Shown here piece after piece: positions 36,354 to 44,540 of a stretch of 64,000 nucleotides of DNA. The stretch lies in the NCBI RefSeq assembly GCF_001543895.1, contig NZ_JYIJ01000018.1, positions 434,001 through 498,000 of the forward strand, written 5' to 3'. The DNA comes from Carbonactinospora thermoautotrophica (GTDB lineage: Bacteria; Actinomycetota; Actinomycetes; Streptomycetales; Carbonactinosporaceae). The notes beneath the pieces were generated by a model that saw only the letters and a list, made by a program, of their open reading frames with translations, was not told where the DNA came from and ran no database searches. The position numbers were made by a program, and so were the translations under genes. Within the stretch, counting starts at the first letter, position 1, and each line of letters opens with the position of its first letter.

Positions 36354-36869
36354 GATCCGACCTTAGGGCCTCTCCTCGCCGGGCCTCGCGTGAACATGCG
36401 ACCCGCTCCGAGCCTTGCCGGCCGCGTCCGGTCGGGCCGGGTCCGGCCGTTGCCGGCCCGCCGGCCGGATCAGGCCAGACCACGGCCGCGCCCCGGCCGG
36501 GAGACCTGGCAGGGCCGGGCTGACCAGGAGTTCGATCTCGTACACCCGTTCGGATGACTCCCGTGTCCCACGTTGACTTCGCGGATTCCGTCGCGTTTTA
36601 CTAGAGAGGCATTCGAACCTTTATTCGAATGTTTTGGTGTGGGTTCGCGGCCCATGCCGAGGGCGGCCATGCGGTGTTCGGGGCCGCGGTCCTCGACCCC
36701 GCGGCTCCCGAACCCGACACCGGTCCGGGCGGGAAGAGGGGAAGATTCTCGCCCGGACCGGTAGCCGCCGCACGCCGCCTTCCCCGGTGTTCCGTGTCGC
36801 GTCGAACGCAGGTCGGACGCAACCGGCCGGAGAGCCAAGCCGCCTGGCCAGAGCAGAGAGGAGGGCGGG
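36354..36869. other. Intergenic region with inverted repeat, no gene seen
   Basis: About 515 bp lack a convincing gene. An AT-rich patch holds a perfect 8-bp inverted repeat CATTCGAA-CCTTTA-TTCGAATG (36610-36631) followed by TTTTGG. It is either a short terminator or an operator. The ribosome site of the next gene (GAGAGGAGGGCGGG) lies at its right end. Confidence 0.35.
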
Positions 36870-37235
36870 ATGACCCGTCGCCACACCGATCAGGTCGAGG
36901 TCCTGCGCCGCAACGACGAGCCGGCGCACTTCCTCTGGCGCAGCCGCCTGTACACCGTGCGGGAGGTCCTCGCGCACTGGGTGGAGACCGATACCCGGTG
37001 GCCCTCCGAGGAGCAGGCCCGTGCCCTCGTGCGGGCCGAGGTCACGAACCATCCGGCCGGAGCCGACACCATCCAGCCGAAGCCCCAGCCCGGCTTGGCC
37101 GGGAGCCTGGAGCTTCCCGAGCGCGAGATGTGGCGGGTGGAGGCGAGCCCAGGTCGCGACGGCGCCTGCGGCGTGTACGACCTGTGCTTCGACTGGTCGG
37201 CCAGGGTTTGGACGCTGGTCTGTGCCGAGGATTGA
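36870..37235 (+). CDS. DUF6504-family protein
   Basis: The 121-residue protein begins with an SH3-like DUF6504 section (QVEVLRRNDEPAHFLWRSRL, YTVREVLAHWVET) and ends with FDWSARVWTLVCAED. In actinobacteria this family is often encoded beside Y-family polymerase genes and the SAV_6107 HEPN gene; here the HEPN gene follows 10 bp later and a dinB remnant lies 2 kb downstream. Function is unknown. A strong ribosome site precedes the ATG. Confidence 0.75.
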   Translation: MTRRHTDQVEVLRRNDEPAHFLWRSRLYTVREVLAHWVETDTRWPSEEQARALVRAEVTNHPAGADTIQPKPQPGLAGSLELPEREMWRVEASPGRDGACGVYDLCFDWSARVWTLVCAED

Positions 37236-37245
37236 GAGAGACGTC

Positions 37246-37689
37246 ATGAGCCCCACGCCGTCCCGCCCGGCGCCCGTGAGCTCAACTGCGCTCGACCTGC
37301 TCGCCCTGGCCCGCCGAGGGCTCGCCCAGGCGGCGCTGCCCCGGCCGCACCACGAGCGGTACGCCGCCGCGCACCTCGCAGCCCTACGCGCCGCCGCCGC
37401 GGTGCTGGCGGTCCGGGCCCGCCCGGACGACGCTGGCCGACACCGGGTCCGCAGCGTCTGGGCGCTGCTCCCCAAGGTCGCGCCCGAGCTGACCGAATGG
37501 GCAGCCTTCTTCGCCTCCAACGCCCGCAAGCGCGCTGCGGCCGAAGCCGGGCTCACCCGTGCGGTCACCACCCGCGAGGCCGACGATCTGGTGCGTGACG
37601 TCGAGACGTTCCTCGGGCTCGTCGAAAACGTCCTCGGCCTGCCGCACCAGCCACCGCTTCCATCCCACCACGTCTACTGGGCGAGCTGA
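37246..37689 (+). CDS. SAV_6107-family HEPN-domain protein
   Basis: The 147-residue helical protein matches SAV_6107-type HEPN proteins: SSTALDLLALARRGLAQAAL, ERYAAAHLAALRAAAAVLAV, and VWALLPKVAPELTEWAAFFA. HEPN domains may act as RNases or as RNA/nucleotide binders; the catalytic R-x4-6-H motif is not evident. It shares an operon with the DUF6504 gene. The ATG at 37246 follows GAGAGAG. Confidence 0.75.
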   Translation: MSPTPSRPAPVSSTALDLLALARRGLAQAALPRPHHERYAAAHLAALRAAAAVLAVRARPDDAGRHRVRSVWALLPKVAPELTEWAAFFASNARKRAAAEAGLTRAVTTREADDLVRDVETFLGLVENVLGLPHQPPLPSHHVYWAS

Positions 37690-37764
37690 CGAAGCCGCCC
37701 CCGCCGGCCAGCGGCCGGGCTTCGCCCACGCTACCGGCGTCGGCGCCGCTCGCGTCCACGTCGT

Positions 37765-38178
37765 CTGACCCGTCGCTCACGCCTGGGCTGCCGCGCTGGC
37801 GAAGACGTTCGGGCGCGCCCGGGTGGTGTACCGGGCTGCGCCTGCGGGAGAACGCCCGCGCCAACGGCGCGCCGTACGTCAAGGACGCCGAGCCGCAACG
37901 CCGATCACCGAGACGAAGCACGGGCATGGCTGGCCGAGGTGCCCACCGTGGTGCTGGTGCAGGCGTGGCGGGACCTGCCCGCCGCCGCGTTTTTCGCCTC
38001 GGCCACCGGCACGCGCACGGGACGGGTCGCCGGTTCGAGTCCCGCAAGGACCCCGGCAGGCGGTCCGGTCCACGACCGGGATGTGAACGTGGCCGAGAAC
38101 ATCCTCGCCGCCGGGCGGGCGGAGAGGCTGAACGCCTGTGGAGCCAAGACCATCGCTCGCGGTGGCTGCCGGCGGTGA
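37765..38178 (+). pseudogene. TnpB remnant (IS200/IS605 family), frameshifted and internally deleted
   Basis: Pieces of a TnpB protein appear in order but in different frames: LAKTFGRARVVY, then GLRLRENARANGAPYVKDAE, then ITETKHGHGW, then WLAEVPTVVLVQAWRDLPAA, then RFESRKD. The sequence then jumps to the C-terminal VHDRDVNVAENILAAGRAER and LNACGAKTIARGGCRR. Only about 410 bp remain of a roughly 1.2-kb gene. The RuvC I and II parts are lost; the RuvC III Asp region remains. The gene is inactive. Confidence 0.85.
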
Positions 38179-38217
38179 AGCGGGAACCCACCGAGGCGCC
38201 GCACCAGCGGCACGGCA

Positions 38218-38252
38218 GGAATCCCCGGCCCTCAGGCCGGGGAGGACGTCAA
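38218..38252 (+). mobile_element. IS605-type right end with omega-RNA/RE hairpin
   Basis: GGAATCCCCGGCCCTCAGG followed by CCGGGGAGGACGTCAAC is the classic right-end sequence of actinobacterial IS605/IS1341-type elements. It contains the perfect hairpin CCCCGGCC-CTCA-GGCCGGGG (38223-38242). In active elements this end is the TnpA recognition hairpin and the 3' part of the guide RNA. It lies 40 bp after the TnpB remnant. Confidence 0.75.
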
Positions 38253-38330
38253 CGTCTTACTAGGGTTGGAGCGGGCATGTGACATGCATGCGCCATGCTC
38301 CCAACCCGCGTACGCCCGAGGAGGCGACCA

Positions 38331-39086
38331 GTGGCCGACCGTCTGCGTTCCCGCGGTTCGGTGCGCACCGCCGTGGTCTGGCAGGTGCTGCGCGACGCGC
38401 TCGCTGAGCGTGCGAAAACGGCGGGCCGGGACACGCTGGACATCCTCGACGCCGGCGGCGGCACCGGCGGGTTCGCGGTCCCGCTCGCCGAACTCGGTCA
38501 CCGGGTCACCGTGGTCGATCCCAGCCCCGACGCGCTCGCCGCGCTCGAGCGCCGGGCCGCCGAGACCGGCGTCACCGAGCGCATCCGTGGACTGCAGGGG
38601 GACGTCGCCGGGTTGCTCGAGGTCGTCGAACGCGGCAGCGCGGACGTGGCGCTCTGCCACGGCGTGCTGGAGTTCGTCGACGACCCGGCCGAGGCGCTGC
38701 GGAACGTGGCGAGCGCCCTGCGCGCGGAGGGGATGGTCAGCATCCTCGCCGCCAACCGCAACGCGGCCGTGCTCAACCGCGCCATCACCGGCCACTTCGC
38801 GGAGGCCCGGCGGGCGCTCGACGACCCGCACGGCCGGTGGGGCGCCGCTGACCTCATGCCCCGGCGGTTCGTACTGGACGAGCTGGTCGACCTGGTACGC
38901 CAGGCCGCTCTGGTCGTAGGCCAGGTGCACGGCATCCGCGTGTTCTCCGACCTGGTGCCAGGCACGCTCCTCGACGCCGAGCCGGGCGCGCTGGACGAGC
39001 TGGTCGCGCTGGAGGCCGCAGCCGCCGAGCGGCCCGCGTTCCAGGCGTTCGCCTCGCAGCTGCACCTGCTCGCCACCCGCGGCTGA
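38331..39086 (+). CDS. Class I SAM-dependent methyltransferase
   Basis: The 251-residue Rossmann methyltransferase has motif I DILDAGGGTGGFAVPLAELG, acidic VTVVDPSPD, and motif post-I GSADVALCHGVLEFVDDP. The C-terminal part (LMPRRFVLDELVDLVRQAAL, VHGIRVFSDLVPG) resembles SmtA/YcgJ-type enzymes; the substrate is unknown. GAGGAGGCGACCA precedes the GTG at 38331. Upstream, the promoter zone directly abuts the IS end. Confidence 0.88.
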   Translation: MADRLRSRGSVRTAVVWQVLRDALAERAKTAGRDTLDILDAGGGTGGFAVPLAELGHRVTVVDPSPDALAALERRAAETGVTERIRGLQGDVAGLLEVVERGSADVALCHGVLEFVDDPAEALRNVASALRAEGMVSILAANRNAAVLNRAITGHFAEARRALDDPHGRWGAADLMPRRFVLDELVDLVRQAALVVGQVHGIRVFSDLVPGTLLDAEPGALDELVALEAAAAERPAFQAFASQLHLLATRG

Positions 39087-39194
39087 CCAACCGCCCGCCG
39101 CGGTGCCTTCCCCGCCCGGGCCTGGCCGGTGGTGGCGGTCCGGTGCGGGCAGGCCCGGACGGTACGGGAACGCCGGGGGAGATGTCATGAGCCG

Positions 39195-39450
39195 GCGCCA
39201 GCAGCTGAACCGGTCCGGGTCGCCGGCGAGCAGGGCATCACCTGCTTGGTCGGGGTGGCGAGCAGCGAATTCGTCGCCGAGCTCGCCTCCTGACGGGCCA
39301 AGCCCGACGGGCTGCTCGTCGTGCCCAGGGACGAGGTGGTGTCGTTCCTGCACCCGCTCCCGGTGGGGGAGCTATGAGGCGTGGGGGACAAGACCGAGGA
39401 GGTCCTGCTGCGGCTGGGGCTGCGCAGGGACATCGCCAGGTAGCTCGGCC
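39195..39450 (+). pseudogene. dinB (DNA polymerase IV) remnant with in-frame stops
   Basis: One frame reads VAGEQGITCLVGVASSEFVA, ELAS-stop-RAKPDGLLVVPRDEV, VSFLHPLPVGEL-stop-GVGDK, then TEEVLLRLGLRRDIAR-stop. This is the palm-thumb section of Pol IV (usual pattern S-V-G-V-A-x-x-K-F-V-A-K-L-A-S, G-L-L-V-V-P, W-G-V-G-x-K-T-E-E). The stops at 39291, 39375 and 39441 are all in frame; the middle one replaces the Trp codon. The catalytic N-terminus and the C-terminus are gone. Confidence 0.85.
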
Positions 39451-39849
39451 TGGACCGTGCCCGGATTCGTCGGGGTGCGCGTCGCGGGCCTCACCCCGCT
39501 CCCCGCACCAGGGCGCCCCCGCGGATCCGGCGTGGGTGACCAGCTCGCTGATCAAGCAGATCCACGGAACAGGACCTGAGGGCTGCTTCCGGACCCGCGG
39601 GCTGGACCGGGTGCGGGCAAGGCGGTCACGCCCCAGAGGTGCTCGGGCCGGTTCGAGCCGACGCCACGTTGCGCCGCCGGAGGCGGATCCGGCGGTCGAA
39701 TGCTCTGCCGGTGATCAGGTGCCGGGTCCGGGACATCCCAGTGGCGACCGTCACCTGCTGAAGCACGGGCGCCTGGGCCGCCGTCACGGTGCGTGGGAGT
39801 ACCCGCACGCCCCGACCTGTGATCGGCTTCACACTTGCTGGATTGGATA
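39451..39849. other. Decayed intergenic region before gntR
   Basis: About 400 bp have no intact gene and many stops in all frames; it is probably eroded sequence at the junction with the dinB remnant. The last 50 bases become AT-rich (TTCACACTTGCTGGATTGGA) and probably hold the promoter of the gntR operon. Confidence 0.35.
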
Positions 39850-39869
39850 GTCGAATGTCAACATTCGAC
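39850..39869 (+). promoter_or_regulatory. Palindromic operator, GntR/FadR type
   Basis: GTCGAATGT-CA-ACATTCGAC is a perfect 9-bp inverted repeat with a 2-base centre, 33 bp before the gntR start. Its core TGTCAACA fits the T-x-G-T-x-x-x-A-C-x-A style of FadR-subfamily operators, so the regulator next door probably binds it and controls its own operon. Confidence 0.7.
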
Positions 39870-39901
39870 ATAGAGAATGTCGGCCATGAGGGGCGTTTAG
39901 T

Positions 39902-40600
39902 GTGAACGCGAAAGCCGCTCTTGAACCGGTGTCGCAGCGAGGCCTGACCGATGCGGTCGCGGTCAACATCCGACAGGCGATCCTCGCCGGCCGGTTCGCT
40001 CCCGGCCAGCAGCTGCGGGAGGTCGAGCTCGCGCAGGAACTCCAGGTCAGCCGGGGACCCGTGCGGGAGGCCCTGATCCGCCTGGAGCAGGAGGGCCTGG
40101 TACAGGTCCGCTGGCACCGGGGCGCGACCGTCGTCCGGCTCTCCCTCGCCGACGCCGAGGAGGTCTACACCCTCCGCGCCGCTCTTGAGACGCTGGCCGT
40201 GCGATTCGCCGTCCTGCGGGCCACGGATGCCGAGATCGACGAACTCGAGGCACTCGTGAACCAGATGCAGGAAGCGGTCGACGCCGGCCGCCACCGTGAG
40301 CTGATCGAGCTCGATGTCGAGTTCCACGACCGGATCTACCGTGCTTCCCGACACCAGCGCCTGATCACGGCTTGGAACGGCCTGCGGTCACAGGTGGCGC
40401 TGTTCCTGCTCAACCGGCAGGCGGTCTCCCACGACTACCCCGAGGTCGTCGTCACCGAACATGCCGCGATCGCGCGGGCCCTCCGCGCCCGGGAGGAGGC
40501 CCCGCTGCAGGAGCTGGTCGAGGAGCACCTGCGCGGCGCCTACAACCGGCTGAGCGCCGCGCTGTCCGCCATCGAAGCCGGTGACGACTCACGCGGCTGA
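39902..40600 (+). CDS. GntR-family regulator (FadR/FCD subfamily)
   Basis: The 232-residue regulator has an N-terminal winged helix (about 12-75, AVNIRQAILAGRFAPGQQLR, SRGPVREALIRLEQEGLVQV). The C-terminal FCD helical domain has the metal-binding His/Asp set implied by ELDVEFHDRIYRAS and TEHAAIARALR. It probably senses a small organic acid linked to the operon it heads. The GTG start has GAGGGG upstream, and a palindromic operator lies in its promoter. Confidence 0.92.
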   Translation: MNAKAALEPVSQRGLTDAVAVNIRQAILAGRFAPGQQLREVELAQELQVSRGPVREALIRLEQEGLVQVRWHRGATVVRLSLADAEEVYTLRAALETLAVRFAVLRATDAEIDELEALVNQMQEAVDAGRHRELIELDVEFHDRIYRASRHQRLITAWNGLRSQVALFLLNRQAVSHDYPEVVVTEHAAIARALRAREEAPLQELVEEHLRGAYNRLSAALSAIEAGDDSRG

Positions 40601-40679
40601 ACCAGCCTTTCCCTGTCCACCGCCCGGCCGAACCGCTTTGGGGAGGCCTCGCCACGCGCGAACGGAAGGAGAATCCCTC

Positions 40680-41903
40680 GTGCCCAGCACACACCGCGGT
40701 TCCGATCGGCTGCTCCGACTGCACCTGCCTGAGCGGGCGGACCAGATCGGCCAGTCGGTACGCGCTGCGGACCAGGTTCTCCGCGAGCACGCCGACGATC
40801 CGACGGTGCTCGACACCACCCACTTCGACACCGTGCGCTTCCCCGCACCCGACTGGGCGCTCGAGACGTTCGCCGCCGCGGCCCGCGACGGCTCGCTCGC
40901 CTACACCGGCTACGCCGGCCACCCCGCCGTGCGCGCCGCGGTCGCCGCCTCGGCTGCCACGTTCACCGGCTTCCCGGTCGAGCCGGACAACGTGGTCATC
41001 ACTCCCGGCACCCAAGCGGCCCTGTTCGCCACCCTCGCCGCCACCGTCGACACCGGCGCCCCGGTCGCCGTGGTCGACCCCGACTACTTGTTCAACGCCC
41101 GGATCCTGCGGTTCCTCGACGCCGACGTCCGCTACATCCCCCTCACCGCCGAGGAGTCCGGACCCAACCTGGACCTCCACGCGCTCGAGGACGCCTTCGC
41201 CGCGGGCGCGCGGACGCTGGTGTTCTCCAACCCCAACAACCCCACCGGAGCGGTCTACCCCCGCGCCATCCTGGAGCGGATCGCCGATCTGGCCCGCGCC
41301 GCCGACGCCCTGGTGGTCGTCGATGCCCTGTACTCCCGGCTGGTCTACGACACCACCGCCTACACCCACCTGCGGTCGCTGCCGGGCATGGCGGATCGTT
41401 GCGTCACCCTGCTCGGCCCGTCGAAGACCGAGTCGCTGTCGGGGTACCGGATCGGTGTCGCGATCGCCCCGCAACCGGTGGCGGCGGGCATCGAGGACGT
41501 GCTGTCCACGATGGCGCTGCGTGCCCCCGCCTACGCCCAGCACCTGCTCACCCGTTGGCTCGTGGACGACCACGCCTGGGTCGCCGCCCGTGTCGAGGAG
41601 CTCCGCGCGCTCCGCGATCACACGGTCAAGCGGCTGAGCGAGCTCGACTGGATCCGGCTGCACCCCCAGCAGGGCACGGCCTACCTGTTCCCCGATGTCT
41701 CCCGGCTCGGTCTGACCGACCAGGAGGTAGCCACCGCGCTGCTCCGCGAGGCGAAGGTGATGGTCAGCCCCGGCTACCAGTTCGGCCCGCGCGGCGTCGG
41801 CTCCTTCCGGGTCTGCTACGCCCGGGACGAGGAGCAGTGGGACGCCGCCCTCACCCGAATCGTCGAGGTCCTCGACAAGCTCGCTACCGGACGCGGCCGC
41901 TGA
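40680..41903 (+). CDS. Class I/II PLP-dependent aminotransferase
   Basis: The 407-residue fold-type I aminotransferase has YTGYAGHPAVRAAVA, VVITPGTQAALFATLA, VFSNPNNPTGAVYPRA, the PLP-Lys region LLGPSKTESLSGYRIG and a C-terminal FRVCYARDEEQW. It probably swaps an amino group between an unknown amino acid and 2-oxoglutarate or pyruvate. AAGGAGAA precedes the GTG at 40680. Its place in an operon with RidA, which removes reactive enamines, and with 5-oxoprolinase suggests amino-acid or lactam catabolism. Confidence 0.88.
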   Translation: MPSTHRGSDRLLRLHLPERADQIGQSVRAADQVLREHADDPTVLDTTHFDTVRFPAPDWALETFAAAARDGSLAYTGYAGHPAVRAAVAASAATFTGFPVEPDNVVITPGTQAALFATLAATVDTGAPVAVVDPDYLFNARILRFLDADVRYIPLTAEESGPNLDLHALEDAFAAGARTLVFSNPNNPTGAVYPRAILERIADLARAADALVVVDALYSRLVYDTTAYTHLRSLPGMADRCVTLLGPSKTESLSGYRIGVAIAPQPVAAGIEDVLSTMALRAPAYAQHLLTRWLVDDHAWVAARVEELRALRDHTVKRLSELDWIRLHPQQGTAYLFPDVSRLGLTDQEVATALLREAKVMVSPGYQFGPRGVGSFRVCYARDEEQWDAALTRIVEVLDKLATGRGR

Positions 41904-41954
41904 CAAAGGCGGTTCGTCGACGCCTCTGTGTTCCCCGCATCCCCCGGAGACGAT

Positions 41955-43322
41955 ATGTCCGCATCCGCCATACCGATGCGCCGGGTCGCCCTGTCCGGCA
42001 CCGTCGGCACCGCCATCGAGTGGTACGACTACTTCCTGTACGGAACCGCTGCCGCGGTGGTGTTCAACAAGGTGTTCTTCCCCACCTTCTCCGCCGCCGC
42101 CGGTACCCTCGCCGCCCTCGCGACGTTCGGCGTCGGCTTCTTCGCCCGGCCCGTCGGTGCGATGGTCTTCGGCCACTTCGGTGACCGGGTGGGCCGCAAG
42201 GCGGCCCTCCTCACCACCCTCACCCTCATGGCCGGCAGCTCGTTCCTCATCGGCCTGCTGCCCGGCTACCAGACCATCGGCGTACTGGCCCCGCTGCTGC
42301 TGACGATCCTCCGCTTCGTCCAAGGCTTCGCCCTCGGCGGCGAATGGGGCGGAGGCGCCCTCATCATCGTGGAACACTCCCCGGCCCGTCGTCGCGGTTT
42401 CTACGGCAGTCTGCTCGGATGTGGAGTGCCGGCAGGGCTGCTGCTGGCGACGGCGGCGTTCGGCGCGGTGAGCCTCCTGCCCGACGACGACTTCCTCGCC
42501 TGGGGCTGGCGACTGCCCTTCCTCGCCTCGGCGGTCATGCTCATCGTCGGCGCGGTGATCCGGTTCAAGGTCAGCGAGCCCGCGGTGTTCACTGAGATCA
42601 AGGAGTCCCAGGGCACCTCCCGCAACCCGCTGTTCGAGACGCTGCGGCACGAATGGCGTCACGTGCTCCTGGCGGGCCTCGCCCGGTTCGCCCCAGACAT
42701 CGGTTTCTACGTCTGCTCCACCTTCCTCATCACCTACGTCGTCAACGATCTCGGCCTGTCCAGGGACGTCGGTCTCGCCGCCCAGCTGATCGGCGCCGGG
42801 CTGATGCTGCTGACCATTCCCTACTTCGGGTACCTCAGCGACCGTATCGGGCGCCGGCCGGTCTACATGATCAGCGCGATCGCCCTCGCCGTCCTCGCCC
42901 CCGTCCAGTTCCTGCTTCTCGACACCAAGGTTCCCGCGCTCATCACGGTGGTCCCGCTCATCGGGCTCGGCATCTCCCACGCCGCGGCGGTCGCTCCCCA
43001 GGCGTCCTTCTACGCCGAGCTGTTCGGTACTCGCACCCGATACAGCGGCGCGGCCCTCGGCTACCAGCTCGGCGCGCCGTTCGCCGGCGGCCTCGCCCCG
43101 ATCATCGCCACCTGGCTCATCTCCGCGACGGGCGGGGAAACCTGGCCGGTGAGCGTGTACATGCTGCTGGCCGCGGCGATCTCCTTCGTCGCTCTGCTGC
43201 GCGCCCCTGAGACCCGAGGACTCCCGCTCGGAGCCGCCGCCGGCAACCGGCAGGATGCGCGCCCCACGACTGCGGGCGTCGACGACGTGACCGCCCCGCT
43301 GATCCGGAGCACCGGCAGATGA
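41955..43322 (+). CDS. MFS transporter, metabolite:H+ symporter family
   Basis: The 455-residue protein has twelve membrane segments and typical MHS-subfamily marks: GTVGTAIEWYDYFLYGTAAA, FARPVGAMVFGHFGDRVGRK, LRFVQGFALGGEWGGGALII, and FGYLSDRIGRRPVYM. MHS members import organic acids, betaine or proline. In this operon it probably imports the substrate of the aminotransferase or 5-oxoprolinase. CGGAGA precedes the ATG at 41955. Confidence 0.92.
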   Translation: MSASAIPMRRVALSGTVGTAIEWYDYFLYGTAAAVVFNKVFFPTFSAAAGTLAALATFGVGFFARPVGAMVFGHFGDRVGRKAALLTTLTLMAGSSFLIGLLPGYQTIGVLAPLLLTILRFVQGFALGGEWGGGALIIVEHSPARRRGFYGSLLGCGVPAGLLLATAAFGAVSLLPDDDFLAWGWRLPFLASAVMLIVGAVIRFKVSEPAVFTEIKESQGTSRNPLFETLRHEWRHVLLAGLARFAPDIGFYVCSTFLITYVVNDLGLSRDVGLAAQLIGAGLMLLTIPYFGYLSDRIGRRPVYMISAIALAVLAPVQFLLLDTKVPALITVVPLIGLGISHAAAVAPQASFYAELFGTRTRYSGAALGYQLGAPFAGGLAPIIATWLISATGGETWPVSVYMLLAAAISFVALLRAPETRGLPLGAAAGNRQDARPTTAGVDDVTAPLIRSTGR

Positions 43323-43771
43323 CCGACTCCCCCTCCTCGCACGGCACCCCAGCACGGTCCCTGGCCGGTCGTACCACGGTGTACACCGCCCAGGCTCCCG
43401 CGCCCGCCGGCCACTACAGCCAGGCCGTCGTCGCGGGCGGCCTGGTCTTCCTGGCCGGTCAGACACCCCGCCGCCCCGATGGCAGCCGCCTCGACCCGGC
43501 CGCCCCGATGACCGAACTCGCCCGGGCCGTCCTGGAGAATCTCGAGGCCGTGGCCCGGGCTGCGGGCACCAGCTTGCGCCATGCGGTGCGGGCAACCGTC
43601 TACCTCGCTGACCTCGCGGACAAGACCGCTTTCGAAGCCGTGTGGCGGAACTACGTCGGCGATCCCCCACCCGCCCGCGAGGTGGTGGTGTCCGCCCTGC
43701 CGTTCCGGATCGAGGTGAGCGCCGTATGTCTCGCCCCTGACCAGCTCTCGACGGAGAACAGCGATGGGTGA
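43319..43771 (+). CDS. RidA/YjgF-family protein
   Basis: The 150-residue protein has the Rid fold: GHYSQAVVAGGLVFLAGQTP, LENLEAVARAAGTSLRHAVR, ATVYLADLADKTAFEAVW and a PPAREVVVSALPFRIEVSAV end. The Arg in PPAREV sits where RidA has its catalytic Arg, so deamination of reactive 2-aminoacrylate or imine intermediates is plausible. Its ATG overlaps the MFS stop (ATGA), and the pxpA start lies inside its last codons. Confidence 0.88.
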   Translation: MTDSPSSHGTPARSLAGRTTVYTAQAPAPAGHYSQAVVAGGLVFLAGQTPRRPDGSRLDPAAPMTELARAVLENLEAVARAAGTSLRHAVRATVYLADLADKTAFEAVWRNYVGDPPPAREVVVSALPFRIEVSAVCLAPDQLSTENSDG

Positions 43772-44540
43772 CCGACCGGCGCTCCCAGTCGTCGACGTCA
43801 ACGCCGACCTCGGCGAGGGGTTCGGTGTGTGGCGGCTCGGTGACGACGAGGCGCTGCTCGACGTCGTCACCAGCGCGAATGTCGCCTGCGGGTTCCACGC
43901 AGGCGACCCCCTCACCCTTCGTCGCGTCACCGAGCAGGCCGCTGCCCGTGGGGTACGGGTTGGAGCTCAGGTGAGCTACCGTGACCTGGCTGGCTTCGGA
44001 CGTCGCGCCATGGACGTCCCCGCCGCCGAACTCACCGCGGAAATCCTGTACCAAATCGGGGCGCTGGACGGGCTCTGCCGCGTCGCCGGAACCCGCGTCC
44101 ACTACGTCAAGGCGCACGGAGCGCTGAACAACCGCATGGTGTGGGACGAGGAGCAAGCCCAGGCCACCGTGGACGCGATCCGCGCCTACGACCCCGCCCT
44201 CCCCCTGCTCGTGCTGCCCGGATCGGCGCTTGAGAGGTGCGCTACCGAGGCCGGGCTCGTCGCGGTGCGCGAGGGGTACGCAGACCGCGGTTACACCCCT
44301 CAGGGCACGCTCGTCCCACGCCGTGAGCCCGGTGCCGTCCTCACCGACCCCGCCGACGTGATCCAGAGGGTCCGCACCCTGGTCCGCGACGGCACGGTGA
44401 CCGCTGTCGACGGAACCGAGATCCCGCTCGCGGTGCGCTCCATCTGCGTGCACGGCGACACCCCGGGCGCGGTCGCGCTCGCCCGGGCGGTCCGGGACAC
44501 CATCGCCGCCGTCGGGGCCTCGGTCGAGGCGTTCGCATGA
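43764..44540 (+). CDS. pxpA: 5-oxoprolinase subunit A (LamB/YcsF family)
   Basis: The 258-residue subunit has VVDVNADLGEGFGVWRLGDD, VTSANVACGFHAGDPLTLRR, VGAQVSYRDLAGFGRRAMDV, and HYVKAHGALNNRMV, all family signatures. With PxpB and PxpC it hydrolyses 5-oxo-L-proline to glutamate using ATP. The ATG overlaps the ridA 3' end by 8 bases and its own stop overlaps pxpB (ATGA), so the complex subunits are coupled. Confidence 0.94.
   Translation: MGDRPALPVVDVNADLGEGFGVWRLGDDEALLDVVTSANVACGFHAGDPLTLRRVTEQAAARGVRVGAQVSYRDLAGFGRRAMDVPAAELTAEILYQIGALDGLCRVAGTRVHYVKAHGALNNRMVWDEEQAQATVDAIRAYDPALPLLVLPGSALERCATEAGLVAVREGYADRGYTPQGTLVPRREPGAVLTDPADVIQRVRTLVRDGTVTAVDGTEIPLAVRSICVHGDTPGAVALARAVRDTIAAVGASVEAFA

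Noticed and set aside
38025-38060. GGTTCGAGTCCCGCAAGG looks like a tRNA T-arm.
   Set aside because: No matching acceptor, D or anticodon arms lie upstream, and the bases encode RFESRKD of the TnpB remnant.
38255-38330. A possible SAM/SAH riboswitch upstream of the methyltransferase gene (GGGTTGGAGC ... GCTCCCAACCC).
   Set aside because: Only a bulged stem is seen; none of the conserved core motifs of SAM or SAH riboswitches is present.
40452-44453. A very long antisense open frame (over 1300 codons) across the gntR-pxpA region.
   Set aside because: It mirrors the high-GC codon pattern of the plus-strand genes, has no family signature and no start signal. The plus-strand genes are clearly real.
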